From Dactylis glomerata (lineage: Eukaryota; Streptophyta; Magnoliopsida; Poales; Poaceae), in assembly GCA_007115705.1 (NCBI GenBank), contig QXEO01000167.1, positions 4,724,553-4,788,552 on the forward strand: a DNA stretch of 64,000 nt. Reading direction: 5' to 3'. Shown piece after piece: positions 20,660-31,860 of the stretch. Under the pieces are notes generated by a model, which saw only the letters and a list, made by a program, of their open reading frames with translations, was not told where the DNA came from and made no database searches. Numbering within the stretch: the stretch's first letter is position 1; each line of letters opens with the position of its first letter. The position numbers and the translations under genes are program-made.

Positions 20660-22201
20660 ATGGCCCGCAAGAAGGGCCGCGTGCCGTCGCCGTCGCCGTC
20701 GCCGCCACCGCGGACGCCTCCGCGGGAGGAGTCCAGCTCCGACGAGGAGGAGGAGGAGGAGGAGGAGGAGGAGGAGGAGCAAGCCATCCCCGCAACCCAA
20801 AAGGCCCCACAAAACCCTAAATCCCCTTCCACCGCCACGGCCGACGCCGATTCATCGGATGGAGGCGAGGAGGAATCCTCCGACTCGGAAACCGACGCCA
20901 ATGCCTTCCAGATGCGTGAGGTTGCCCGCTCCCCCGGCAAGCCGTCGCAATCCGACGCCGACGAGGAGGACGGCAGCTCGTCGGACAGCCCGGAGCCCGT
21001 CCAGAAGAAGGCGGCAAGGAAGCCCAAGGCCGAGTCCGGGAAGAAGAGGCGGGCCGCTGAGTCCATCCCGTCTGGTGGTAAGGCCAAGAAAGCCAAGGCC
21101 GGTGTGCCTCTGTCGGGCAAAGCGCCTTCTGAGCCCAATGTCTCCAGCAAGGGTAAGAAGCACAAGGAAAAGGCTGTGCCGGATCGATCCCTGTCCAAGC
21201 CCGCAGTAAGACGCTGGACAATTGAGGACGAGATCAAGGTCCTGGAGGCTCTTGTCACCCACATCAAGACTAATGGCACCCAGCCTAGTGCTCTTGACCT
21301 TATTGCTGTTCTTGGTGACAGTCTTGAAAGGAAGAACTGTAGCAAGACGGAGATGTATGAGAAGGTTCGGAATCTTAGGCAGCGACATGAGAAACAAGTG
21401 AGTACAGGCACCCTGCCAGCTAATGATGATGACCGCCGTAAGTTCGATCTCTGTGAGGCAGTCTGGGGAGGAAGTGCAAAGGAGGTTGCTGCAGCCCCCA
21501 AATCTCAAATTGATGCTGCTTCCTCAAAGAGCAAGAAGGGGCAGACTAACCAAGAGAAAAAGGGTGGTACAGCAAAGGAAGCCACCAGTACCGTGAATGA
21601 AAATATTGGCACTCTCACTGAGATCAATAAGGGGCAGGCCACCAAAGAGAAGGTAGATGGAGATACCAAAGGCAGGTTATCAAAGAAGGCTGCCACTGCT
21701 GATACTCCTGTTAAGAGTAAGAAGCGGGGAAATCATAAGGATGATCTGGAAGAGGATGCAAAAGTTGGCACTAGAAAGGAGATCACCAATACTGCCACTC
21801 AAAACGGCGGCAACAGTGGAAAGTCTGACAAAGAGGAAAAGGGTGAAGATGCCGAGAGCCTCGGTCCAAAGGAGGGCATGGCGGTTACTCAAAATGATGA
21901 TAATCTTGCTGAAACTCATGAAGAAGAGATGGACACAGATCCTGATGAGAAGAACATGCGTAGAGGGTTCGATGAGTTACAGAACTTGTACCCCAACCTT
22001 ACCTCTTATGTGGAGAGCCTCCAGGCCCACCATCCATGTGGGGAGACACTGAAAAGAGCATTTGAGTTGATTGCTGATGAGAAGGCTTGTGCTTTGGAAT
22101 CCAAGATCAAGAAGCAAAGAGTAGCTGAGATGAAGATGGAGACTCGCCGAGCTGACACTAAGAAGGAGGTGACCAACATATTCATAGGATTGCTGGACTA
22201 A
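20660..22201 (+). CDS. GeBP/STOREKEEPER-like transcription factor (DUF573 domain)
   Basis: 513 aa, intronless, as is usual for the GLABROUS1-enhancer-binding protein (GeBP) family, plant-specific nuclear DNA-binding proteins linked to cytokinin response, development and stress. N-terminal residues 1-180 are disordered: a basic MARKKGR start, a run of 12 Glu at 29-40, Ser/Asp/Glu patches, and Lys-rich nuclear-localisation-like stretches (KKAARKPKAESGKKRR, KGKKHKEK). The DUF573 DNA-binding domain spans about 184-272: RRWTIEDEIKVLEAL, then the TEMYEKVRNLRQRHEK helix and FDLCEAVWGG. Residues 290-420 are low complexity with three imperfect repeats. The conserved C-terminus (about 430-513) has YVESLQ and a long charged helix that could form the leucine-zipper-like dimer region. 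ATG context is GAGGATGGC. The frame is intact, and it is the only convincing host gene here. Heat-shock-factor control is suggested by the promoter element. The exact subfamily is unknown. Confidence 0.95.
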   Translation: MARKKGRVPSPSPSPPPRTPPREESSSDEEEEEEEEEEEEQAIPATQKAPQNPKSPSTATADADSSDGGEEESSDSETDANAFQMREVARSPGKPSQSDADEEDGSSSDSPEPVQKKAARKPKAESGKKRRAAESIPSGGKAKKAKAGVPLSGKAPSEPNVSSKGKKHKEKAVPDRSLSKPAVRRWTIEDEIKVLEALVTHIKTNGTQPSALDLIAVLGDSLERKNCSKTEMYEKVRNLRQRHEKQVSTGTLPANDDDRRKFDLCEAVWGGSAKEVAAAPKSQIDAASSKSKKGQTNQEKKGGTAKEATSTVNENIGTLTEINKGQATKEKVDGDTKGRLSKKAATADTPVKSKKRGNHKDDLEEDAKVGTRKEITNTATQNGGNSGKSDKEEKGEDAESLGPKEGMAVTQNDDNLAETHEEEMDTDPDEKNMRRGFDELQNLYPNLTSYVESLQAHHPCGETLKRAFELIADEKACALESKIKKQRVAEMKMETRRADTKKEVTNIFIGLLD

Positions 22202-23110
22202 ACACTTTGGTGTTTTCAACCCATCGATGTGGTATACCTTTCTCCTTGCACTTGTGCTATTATGTTTTCTTGTGCCGATATATGCAAGATTACCTAATGT
22301 GAACTGAGTTAATGTGCTTTACAAAATCTGAACGTCACCTTGAAAATTTGAAGCAATTAAACTATTCTACTTCTATTCAGTGTACTTCAAGTAAGTCTAG
22401 CTTTATATGCCTCCAATCGAAATTCCTCCTTAACTTAGAGAAGTATAGAAAGATTACGTAGATGTAGATGGTGTAGAAGTTTGGGTGGACATATACCAAG
22501 TGTACTTTAGTGCCGGTAGTGAGGAGCTGTGAATTTGTTGCAGCTAAACAAGGGCAGAGGTGATGACATAGATGACGCATCTCATGACTTGTGCTCCTAT
22601 TGAGACGTTGTTTTACCTTATTTAAATACACAGTTCGGTTTCAGACTTTCAGTGCATTATTTGTCTGTAGTAAATTGAAGTGCATTAAGTGTTCACTAGG
22701 AATGTTACAGACTAAATTGGTTAGGCTGATGCAATTTGTGCTACTGTTATAATCTGGTATGCTATTGATCAGATTTCAGCTTATGCTATTGATCAGATGT
22801 TCCAAAAGGGTTGATTCTTATATTTAAAAATTATCATTTGTGTTCACCTTACATCTTCCATATTTAGGAGTGAATAAGCTGGTATGCTTCTATGGTCACA
22901 ATCTAAATTGATTCTACAATGACTGGAATGTACTGCATTATCTAGCTTTGGTTAGATGATCTGCCATATTTGTTTCCTGATGATTTGCTATATTTGTTTC
23001 CTGTTGTCAATTGCAACATCTATGTTGATTTAATTTGCAACATGTGAACTAGCAAGCATGACACTATTCATAGTATAAGCAAAGCATGGAACCATCTTTT
23101 AAGGTGGCAC
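22202..23110 (+). other. GeBP 3' UTR and downstream intergenic DNA
   Basis: No ORF of note. The first few hundred bases are T-rich and should hold the 3' UTR; no canonical AATAAA is obvious near the stop. GATCAGAT(T/G) is doubled at about 22768-22800, and a local duplication 'gatttgcTatatttgtttcctg' type lies at about 22960-23003. Nothing else supported. Confidence 0.4.
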
Positions 23111-23640
23111 TTTAGGTTGATAGCACATTTGCCCGTGCGTTGCTACGGTTAGTAATGCTACTAATATGTTGTAGAGGATTTTGAACAAGCAGAACTAAAT
23201 CAACTAAATCTAATATGCAAAAAATTATAAATAATAGGCCACGATAAAGCTCTTGAAGACGTCGCAGCCTAAGAACACATGACTCATAGGAAATTATAAT
23301 GACTACATCACTCCATATTAAATCACATAAATATTTGTTTCCTCCATCTTCTCCAATCAACCACTAAAGTTTCATTATTTCCATTCATTGCAAAGAGAGA
23401 AAAATCTGCGTATTATACTTTATATCATACGGGAGCTGAAAATGTAGTGAAACTATAAAGCTATGAACAAAAGTGAATAATGAATTCTCTCGTGTGATGA
23501 AACAGCTCCTAGGGCGTTAGTGCAACCATATGCTCGGGAATCAATCTATGTACTTATTTTAAAAATTCGTGGGCTAGCTGAATCTTTGCTTTGTATTTTT
23601 GTTGGCCCTCTAGCTTGCTCTACATTCAGCGGAAAGCAGG

Positions 23641-23832
23641 CTCGATTTTTATTCCTGTGCTTGTCTCTTGTATTGCTGGTTGTCGCTGCTAGCTCTGCTC
23701 TTCTTATTGCTCACTCCTGCTGTGGTGCCCCTGCTCGGCTCAATTTTATTCCTGTTCTTTTCTCTGGTATTACTGGTTGTCGCTGTAGCTCTGCTCTTCT
23801 TATTGCTCGCTCCTGCTCTGCTGCCCCTGCTG
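23641..23832. repeat. Imperfect tandem duplication, 98-bp period
   Basis: Two copies start at 23641 and 23739. Both contain CTCTGCTCTTCTTATTGCTC and GGTTGTCGCTG blocks; they differ by several substitutions and small indels, so this is older than the 119-bp duplication next to it. Confidence 0.75.
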
Positions 23833-23872
23833 GACGCTAGGTAGTCGCCTCCTCCCATACTATGTAGTCGCT

Positions 23873-24118
23873 GCAGCCTCAACACTTCTTGACGTGCCGA
23901 TGACCATCCAAAGCGGGACACAAAAGAGGCTAATTGGATCAGAAAATATTAACTGAATAAGCAATCGGCTCATTATTGAGCTTCAACTGGAGCAGCCTCA
24001 ACACTTCTTGACGTGCCGATGACCATCCAAAGCGGGACACAAAAGAGGCTAATTGGATCAGAAAATATTAACTGAATAAGCAATCAGCTCATTATCGAGC
24101 TTCAACTGGAGCAGCCTC
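23873..24118. repeat. Near-perfect 119-bp tandem duplication
   Basis: Copies at 23873-23991 and 23992-24110 begin GCAGCCTCAACACTTCTTGA and differ at only two sites. A third copy starts with GCAGCCTC at 24111 and then diverges. This is a very recent slippage or unequal exchange event. Confidence 0.92.
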
Positions 24119-24905
24119 CGTCTGCACCATGATCCACGCCAATATGAGCCTGTCCAAAAGTCGGAAGCTGTTGCCGGCGTCCACAGAAACCCTGCTGGCG
24201 GCCGCCAAGCCCGAGCTCAGATGCGGCATGAAGTGTATTCTCTGCGTGTTTCTCGCGCCATGACCCGGAAGACCCCATTGTGTACATGGGCACGCCGAGG
24301 ACGACGACAGGCAACTACGGAGTCTAGATCACAGCGAGGCCAGTCTGGCTTTTCCTTGACGAGCTTGTCGATGCGTTTCTCCATGTACTACAATCTCCGC
24401 TCTAGATCGATCTCTACCATCTCCGCTCTCGGTTGATCTGGCCAGCGTCCCCGCATCCTGCTCATGCACCGCATTTGGTCGTCGTCCAGTTCCTAGATCT
24501 TGCACGGTCGAGCTCCACCTGATATTCCCCTCGGATGGAGCCGTCATTGGCCCTACCATGCTGGCGGCTGCAAACCCTAGAGGAGGAGGCTGGCTTCTGT
24601 TTTAGGGAGAGAGGAGAGGAGACAAAAGCAGGTCACGCTTGATATGCTTTTAACTGGCGCGATGGCTCTTGGCTGGGCCGGCCCATATCGGTGCGAAAAG
24701 TCTTTGGATGGGCTGTACATCGATCGCCTGAGTCGACGACTCGACCTAAGAAACGGACGAAGGGGTAGCGACCGAGGGAAATAACAGTTTTTCACTTAAC
24801 CGGTGGCATGACATGTAATTAGCTTGAAAGGTGGAATCACCAAATTTTGGCCAGAAACCCTTTTGCTTTTATTATTAGGTATAGAGGTATAGATAGATAT
24901 AGACT

Positions 24906-26400
24906 TAATTTGCGAAATCCATCTCAGCTTGATTAGGAATTGTTTTAGATCTGGTTTCATTTTTTTATCTTACATATCGTTATTTTATTTGCATCATGTT
25001 ATAAAAGAAATTGTTGGAAAATTGAGAGACTTGGAATTAGATAACTTAGAGAAGAGCACCTGTACCAACTAATTAGTGAGCATCTAAAAAAAACTAATTA
25101 GTGAGAAGTAACTGAAGACATGGGTGTTTTGTCCCAGTTAAACATGACACTTGAGTCTTGGTTTTATGTTTTAACTGTTGACCTACAAGAAGGCAGTGCA
25201 CATTTTGGTACAGTTATCTATGCCCCTGTAAATTGTTATATCTGTAATCTGAAACTGAAGTTATTTCATGTGCAACCATGAGCTGTACCACGAGATGCAT
25301 CTTTTAGCATTGGTACTTTGTGCTCTTTATAGCTGAATGCTACTATGTGTGTTAGTTCGAACCATGTATAGTGCTTACTCATCCATATCCTCCTTGATTA
25401 AACAAAGCTTCAATTTGCGTTGTGTAGACGCAATATCACAAAGAGTCCAAAGAAACTTCTTTTTTTGTGATTGTATGAAGTTTACACATCTGCTCTTGTT
25501 TATAGGTAGATGATGAGGAGGACAAGAGAGGCTGGTAACGAAGTTGCTTTGGAAGACTCTAGACCAAGATTATTGAAGTTTGCTTTTGCTCTTGATGCAT
25601 ATGAAGCGACCAGTCCAATTATGGAGTCCCATTTTGAGGTGTAATAACTAGTTTCTGAACTTGTAGTGATGGAGTATCCTGTAGTTGTCAAATATGTTAC
25701 GGCTGTAGCGATATCTGGAGAACTTGATGCATGAATGTTCAGAGATGAAGTACCACTGGCTACCGTGGTTTCTTGAGAAATTTTGGGTGTGTTTACTGTC
25801 GCTCAACTTCCTCAACCGAACACTGCAAAGGGATCCATTTCCTGTACCAGGAAGAAAGCCACTTCGACTGCGTTCCCCTTTGTACGTGTGTTTGTGTTCA
25901 TAATTTACAAATTGCAAAAAAGGATAAAAAAAACATGGAGGTGCGGTATTGGGAGGTGGGCCGACACAGTTTATGGGCCCAGAAAAAAATTGGTGTATCA
26001 CTGGTGAGCCTAAATTCGTGCTCCCAAACAATCAGTCGGCGCTCCTGCGCGGCAGGACCCTATCGGGAGTATCGACACCTCGTGCCACGTTGGAGAAATG
26101 CCCCGGCCTCGCTTGACAGACCAAATTCATCCCCAAATCCTATCCTTGCCCGCCGCCCACCCTCCGGAGCGACTGCCGCCGCTGACGAGGCGCCCCTCCC
26201 TAGCTCCCCTCCTGCTCCACTGACCAAAAAATTGCTCTATAGGCCGCCAACGCAACCTTGCCGTCGTCTGGCAAGGTTTTCGCCGCCTCTACCGCTTTGA
26301 GACCGACAGTGAGAAACCCTTTGTGGAGCCATCCCGAACGGTGGCGGGTCACGCGAATCACCCAAAAAACACCACATGCATTTAGTTTCATAATGAGAGA
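24906..26400. other. Intergenic DNA with a possible terminal exon
   Basis: 24906-25500 is T-rich and intron-like. At 25493-25505 a pyrimidine-rich stretch ends in an acceptor-like TATAG, followed by an open stretch reading VDDEEDKRGW and a stop (to about 25540). This could be the last exon of an unrecognised transcript. 25990-26300 is a GC-rich leader-like stretch with no domain in any frame. Confidence 0.3.
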
Positions 26401-27753
26401 AATAAAAAAGATATAACTCTTAAAAAGTGTGTTACTAACAGTTTTCACCGTTAGGCCTTTAGCAATGAGATCTCGAAACTAGATATTATTTATATGTATT
26501 TCGATAAACTTTTTTTAAAAGCATCTCTATTGCTGTGAAGAATCAACTTAGTGTTGTAGCAAAGCAACTTTGTATAAAAAGTTGGTCTACAACTTTGTAG
26601 CAAAGCAAGTTAACAACACTCGGTCTGTAACTTAATGCTAGTGGATATACAACTTAGAACCTGTTTATATGCAATTTAGCAAAGTTTATTGTCTACGGTA
26701 TGACTTAACAACAATAAATATGAAACTTAGCACTAGTAAAATATACAATTTTTTGATAATCATACCACATATATTTATAGCAATAAGTAGTATATGGTAG
26801 AGATACATGAGCTGTCTTTGCCGATTACAAAATAAAGTCTAAAAAAAAACTAGCAAATCTTCGAGGTCTTTAAATTCTTTTTTCTATGACACAATCTTAT
26901 ACTTTTCTGAAGGCAGCCCAAGATAGATACCAAAACATAAACCTATAAACACCAATGAAAGTTCTCCTATAATTTTAATTTGAGCCGCAATGCCAAGGCT
27001 ACATGCACGCACGTAGCTATTGAAGTAGTCCATCCACATCGGCAAGAGTACCAACACCAGTATGTCAGGGAAAAATAACCGGATAACTTGATCGATGTTG
27101 CTGGGGAGTCGAGGGTACGAATCACCATGATGTAGCCACTGGGACTGCGAGGACAATTCTCCTAGTGGTAACCAAGAGAAAAGATCCAAAATCGATCTGG
27201 CGAAGCAAGATCTGAAGGACCATACCTAAAGGAGTTTAATCTTCCAACACCACCATTGACGTCGGGTGGAAGATCTCATCGTCGGTCTAAGTGCCGGAGA
27301 GCAATTATTATAGACGATGTCATCTCCATTAACATAGAGGCCAAAAGAAGATGGCTACCAAACCCTAATCTAATCTTGTAAAAATACTACTTTTATCGAA
27401 ACCTCTACTCATAGATCGGGTTCCCCACCCCTCCTGACACCGGCGAGGTCGGCGGGAGGAGAGGGAACCAATCTATGGTGGAGTAGAGGACAAATGACAG
27501 CTAGGTCAAAGAGGGCGACGGCTGTCCTTTCTTCAGATTTGTTCGATATGGTATCCCACTCAGTAAAATATACAATTTAATAACAAGAGCGAAGCCAAAT
27601 GGTCGCTATGTTGTCCGGTAATCCACACTAGCTGACACGCGTGTCACTTCACCATCCGGTAACCACACGACACGGGCTAGGGAAGGGGAGAGAAGATGTG
27701 ATCGATGGAAGAGAAAGGGATTGAGGCAAAGTTGAATACAAAGAGATACAGAG
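26401..27753. other. Intergenic DNA, no gene seen
   Basis: AT-rich sequence with repeated 'CAACTTTGTAGCAAAGCAA' type phrases at 26540-26620 and a GC-richer 27180-27560. No domain, RNA gene or clear transposon end is visible. Confidence 0.4.
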
Positions 27754-27859
27754 TACTACATTCCATTCAAAATATTTGTCGCAGGGTCAACAAACTAGAT
27801 ATTTTTAGAAAATATTTTGTCTAAATTTGTGACAATTATTTTGGATCGAAGGAGTAGTA
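27754..27859. mobile_element. Stowaway-type MITE (degenerate)
   Basis: About 106 bp. The left end TACTACATTCCATTCAAAATA and right end TTTTGGATCGAAGGAGTAGTA are imperfect inverted repeats in the Stowaway pattern (canonical CTCCCTCCGTTC...), with terminal TA target duplications. Internal GACAATTATTTTGGA/TATTTGTC pairing supports it. Non-coding; mobilised by mariner-type transposase. Confidence 0.72.
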
Positions 27860-28640
27860 ACAAGTTGCTTTTAAAAACTATAGGGAAATATTACATCCAA
27901 CCAGGTAGAAAGAAAAAAATATGAAACTTAAGTTAGTCAACGCATGGATATGTGAGGCCGGCGTCGATCTATTCAGGGGTCCCGCTTTTCTCTCTCCCCA
28001 TCTTCTCTTCCAATCTCAGTCTACCTCGCGCAGGAGCATGTTCTCTTCTTGCCTCAAAGCAGATTTTTTCCCAAATCCCTCATAAATTCTCAAATGTCTT
28101 CCCATTGGTACGTTCTGCCCTAGATCACTTGCTCAAAAATCTTTGAAGACCCATTTGCTTCTCTAAATCAGGTGTCTTCCGCCATATCGGCCCGTCTCAC
28201 CAGAGCGGAACTCACGCGCAGATGACGCCGCCTCAGAATCCTGGCGGCGGGATGGGGCCTAGAGCCATGACGCATGGAGACCGGGTTGGCGACTGGACCC
28301 ATGCGGGAGAACCGCCGACGGTGGGAGGTGCGCGATACCAGGCCAGCGGCTGGTGGCACACGGGAGATGACATCGGCTTGGCAAGAGGATAGTCGTGGGA
28401 TGTGGAAGGTGCCGACGCATGTAAAGTGGGATCCCAGGTGGGTATTTTTCCAGATCTAGCACGACGCGGGTTTGATCGCGAAGATTGGATGGACCAGAAA
28501 CGAGTGGTCCTTTTGACAAATATTACCTCCGTCCTAGAATTAGTTGCGGCAACCAATCTGGTTAGACACTGTAATGATCTGAAAAGTAGCAACGATTTAG
28601 GACTCGATTGCGAATAGGAATATTGAATTGCATCCATTTG
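27860..28640. other. Intergenic DNA with a possible second MITE end
   Basis: GC-rich 28165-28500 has overlapping open frames on both strands but no domain. At about 28520-28550, ACCTCCGTCCTAGAATTAGT resembles one Stowaway terminal repeat; the partner end is missing. Confidence 0.35.
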
Positions 28641-29803
28641 AAATTGTGAAAAAAATAATTAAACTTTGGTTTTAGAGGATATGAGTGATTGAAATAGAAC
28701 TTTAGTGTTGAGTTTTGACTTAGGTCAACACTAGGAATTGAAATTCAAATTTCAATATGAATTCATGTTTTCAAATTGAGTAAAATAAAAATTTGGATTA
28801 ATTTGAGTGGAATCTAAAGATTCAATATCCATTACTTGTTTTGTGTGAATCAAAGCTAACTTAAATAATATGAGTTCTAAATGGAGGTTTGACTTATTCA
28901 AACTTGAGTTCATATTCAAAAATAAATAAATAAATAATAAAAGGCACAGTAAGAAATCATCACAAGATAATAATAAAAAGAAATTGAATTGTATTTCTGA
29001 TATCAAAGGTATTATTACAATATTTTGGTACAAGGAATAAGAAGATAAAATTACATTAGGAGTAAAAACCTAATACAAGCTAATAAAAAGAAAATGAAAA
29101 ATCCTAAAAATCTAAATCTTCATCTTCTTATCTTGATCTTCTTCTGAACCTGCAGACTTACAAAGGATCTTGAAAGATCCAAATGTAGGATTCAAAAATC
29201 CATATTAATTTATAATCCATGATTAAGTCACAGGAACTAGTCCTGAACTTTATGTTGAGGCAATGCAAAGCAAACCAAAATCACAAGTAAATAAGATGAG
29301 AAAGTATCCAGTGACCAAAGCAAGTCACAGACCAAAACCATGTTGAGACCGATAGGAATATAAGACCTAGGAAATCAAATAGTAACAAGTAAACCAAATA
29401 AAACAGACAAAGTGTAATATCAGTACTTGGAGGCCAAAAAGACCACAACCACAAGCAAGAATAAGTGTAGTATTTGTGTACACTGGCAAGTGGCTAGCAA
29501 TGCATAAAACAAGTTTAATAACACCAACTTAGAGAAGACTAGGACATAACACATTACACAGACCAAATAAGAAATTACCTCAACTTGGATTTTTTAAAAA
29601 GAATTCAAACATGCTAAATGAACACTTCACAGTTCATCAAACATGTCACAGAAACATATATAACAGTTAATAGAAATCACTAATTGCTGTCAGCAAACTT
29701 ATGAAACAAACCAAATTCCAAAATCCTAAAATTGTAGAAAATGATTTAGAAAATTGCCAAAATAGGCCCAAACCGTCATGCCAGATTAGGCATATGACTT
29801 TAG
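28641..29803 (-). repeat. Long-LTR-like host sequence left of element C
   Basis: AT-rich, with no gene. It becomes continuous with 57152 onward if element C is removed at its TSD CCCAT. On the minus strand an acceptor-like TCTGCAG is followed by a short acidic open stretch (about 29117-29150, with the sequence SEEDQDKK), a feature also seen in the long LTRs E and G. The far boundary is not located. Confidence 0.4.
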
Positions 29804-29808
29804 CCCAT

Positions 29809-31399
29809 TGATGGCGGTGCTAACAGCCCAGTTGGGAACCCCAAGAGGAAGGTGCGATGAGCACAGCGGCAAGTTTTCCCTCGGTATGAAACCAAGGTTT
29901 AATCGACCAGTAGGAGAAAGAAACCACTTCTAAAGGTTGATGCTAGCTGGAACCTGCACACAACACAACCAAAGTACTTTGCCTGTCTGGGGCGTAGCTT
30001 CGACGCCAGCAGCAACATGGAACCTGCACACAACACAACCAAAGTACTTTGCCCCAACTTGCAGTGAGGTTGTCAATCTCACTGGTTTGCTGTAAGCAAA
30101 GGATTAAACGTATCGTGTGGTAATAGATATTTGTTTGCAAGAAAGTAAATAATGCTTGTAGAAAGTAAACGGTAATATGAATGTAAAATAATGGACCAGG
30201 GTCCACAGTTCACTAGAGGTGTCTCTCCATAAAGATAAATAACATGTTAGGTAAACAAATTACAGTTCGGCAATTGATAGAATAAAGAATGCAAAGAAAT
30301 GCATGTACATGTCGTGAGGATCACTATGAGATTCACTTGGGAATTACAACATAATACATAGACCGTAATCCAACTGCATCTATGACTAATAATCCACCCG
30401 TCGGATGTTATCCGAGCAACCGTTAGGTATTAAGTTGCAAGCAACAGATTATCGCCTTAAGAAAAGTGTGTAATGTAAATAATACAAATGTCCTTGAACA
30501 CAAGATTATTGTTTTCTCCCTAGTAGCAATAGCACATCTACAACCTTAGAAGTTATTGCCACTCTCCCAAATTAATAGAGGCATGAACCCACTATCGAGC
30601 ATAAATACTCCCTCTTGGAGTCACTAGCATCTACTCGGCCAAGATATCTACTAGCAACGGAGAGCATGCAAGATCATAAACAATATAGAGATGATAAATC
30701 ACAAATCAACTTGACATAGTACTCAATATTCATCAGATCCCAACAAACATAACATGTAGAATTACATAAAGATGATCTTGATCATGATACGCAGCTCACA
30801 AGATCTAAACATGAAGCACATGGAGGAGAAGACATCCATCTAGCTACTGCTATGGACCCGTAGTCCAAGGTAGACTACTCACACATCACTCCGGAGGCAG
30901 AAATGGTGATGAAGAAGGCCTCTGATGATGATTCCCCTCTCTGGTAGGGTATCGGGAAGGCGGCGGCTTGCAGTATGTTTTCTGGAAAAGAGTTCGGGCC
31001 TTTAGGGTTTTCCCGTCGAGGGGATTAAATAGGTGGAAGGGCAATGTCAGGAGGTCGACCAGGTGGTCACACTCCCTGGTGGCACGGCCTAGGGGTGGCC
31101 CATGCCACCACCAGGTGTGGCCGCCCCTTGGTCTGCCTCTGACTCTCCTTTGGACTCCGTCTTCGTGTCAGGTAATTAGGAACTTCAGCTTTTGTTTCGT
31201 CCGATTCCAAGAATATTTCATGTGTAACTTTTCTGAAACACAAAAAAGCAGAAAATAGGAACTGGCACTGTGGCATCTTGTTAATAGGTTAGTTCTGGAA
31301 AATTCATAAAAATCCATGAAGTGTAAACAAAACACAAAGCAAATGGTGTATAAACAAGCATGGAGCATCAAAAATTATAGATACGTTTGAGACGTATCA
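29809..31399 (-). repeat. Element C 3' LTR
   Basis: 1591 bp, starting (plus strand) TGATGGCGGTGC and ending GAGACGTATCA, with the polypurine side following at 31400. It contains the 35-bp direct repeat beginning GGAACCTGCACACAACACA with a 70-bp period. Confidence 0.92.
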
Positions 31400-31860
31400 A
31401 GCATCCCCAAGCTTAACTCCTGCTCGTCCTCGAGTAGGTAAGTGATAACAAAACAATAATTTTTGAGGTGACATGCACCAACACAATCTTGATCAAAACG
31501 TTGTAAAGCATTGAGTGCTGAGATCAAAGTACTCTAAACATGGGCATAAAAGATGTAATCTTGACAATAGAACTTAGCAACCATGTTATAACATGAAAAG
31601 TAACACAAACAAAAGATCATGAGTAATAATGCATTGAAAGTCATTTGTTTGTTTTGAGCATATAGAAAAACATTGAGAGGGCGACTAGATACAAATAATT
31701 TGAGAACAAGCAAAACCATAATCATGAATTAATCAATAATAAATTTTGGGACTACGCACATTATACTCAGAATGACAAATATGCTCTCTTAGACGGTGCA
31801 TAAAGGTAGAAGGTGAAGACTCAACATAAAAGTAAAAGAAAGGCCCTTCGCAGAGGGAAG

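Larger units (their letters stand above)
23115..24905. repeat. Candidate transposon-like unit with internal tandem duplications
   Basis: The left edge has TTTGCCCGTGCGTTGCTACGG and the right edge TTATTATTAGGTATAGAGG with GATAGATATAG. I recall both as recurrent end motifs of a dispersed grass repeat, but cannot name the superfamily. The interior has two tandem duplications (listed separately) and GC-rich sequence at 24100-24560 with only short open frames. Boundaries are approximate. Confidence 0.35.

Noticed and set aside
20500..21501. 333-aa minus-strand and 185-aa plus-strand frames over the GeBP gene
   Set aside because: Antisense and shifted shadows of the GeBP coding sequence, with Arg- or Ser-rich low-complexity translation.
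24102..24559. 70-76 aa minus-strand frames as a host gene
   Set aside because: Short, no domain, and set within a repeat with tandem duplications.
25773..26300. 175-aa plus-strand frame downstream of GeBP
   Set aside because: No domain; the end is proline-rich GC leader-type sequence, and an overlapping minus-strand frame is equally open.
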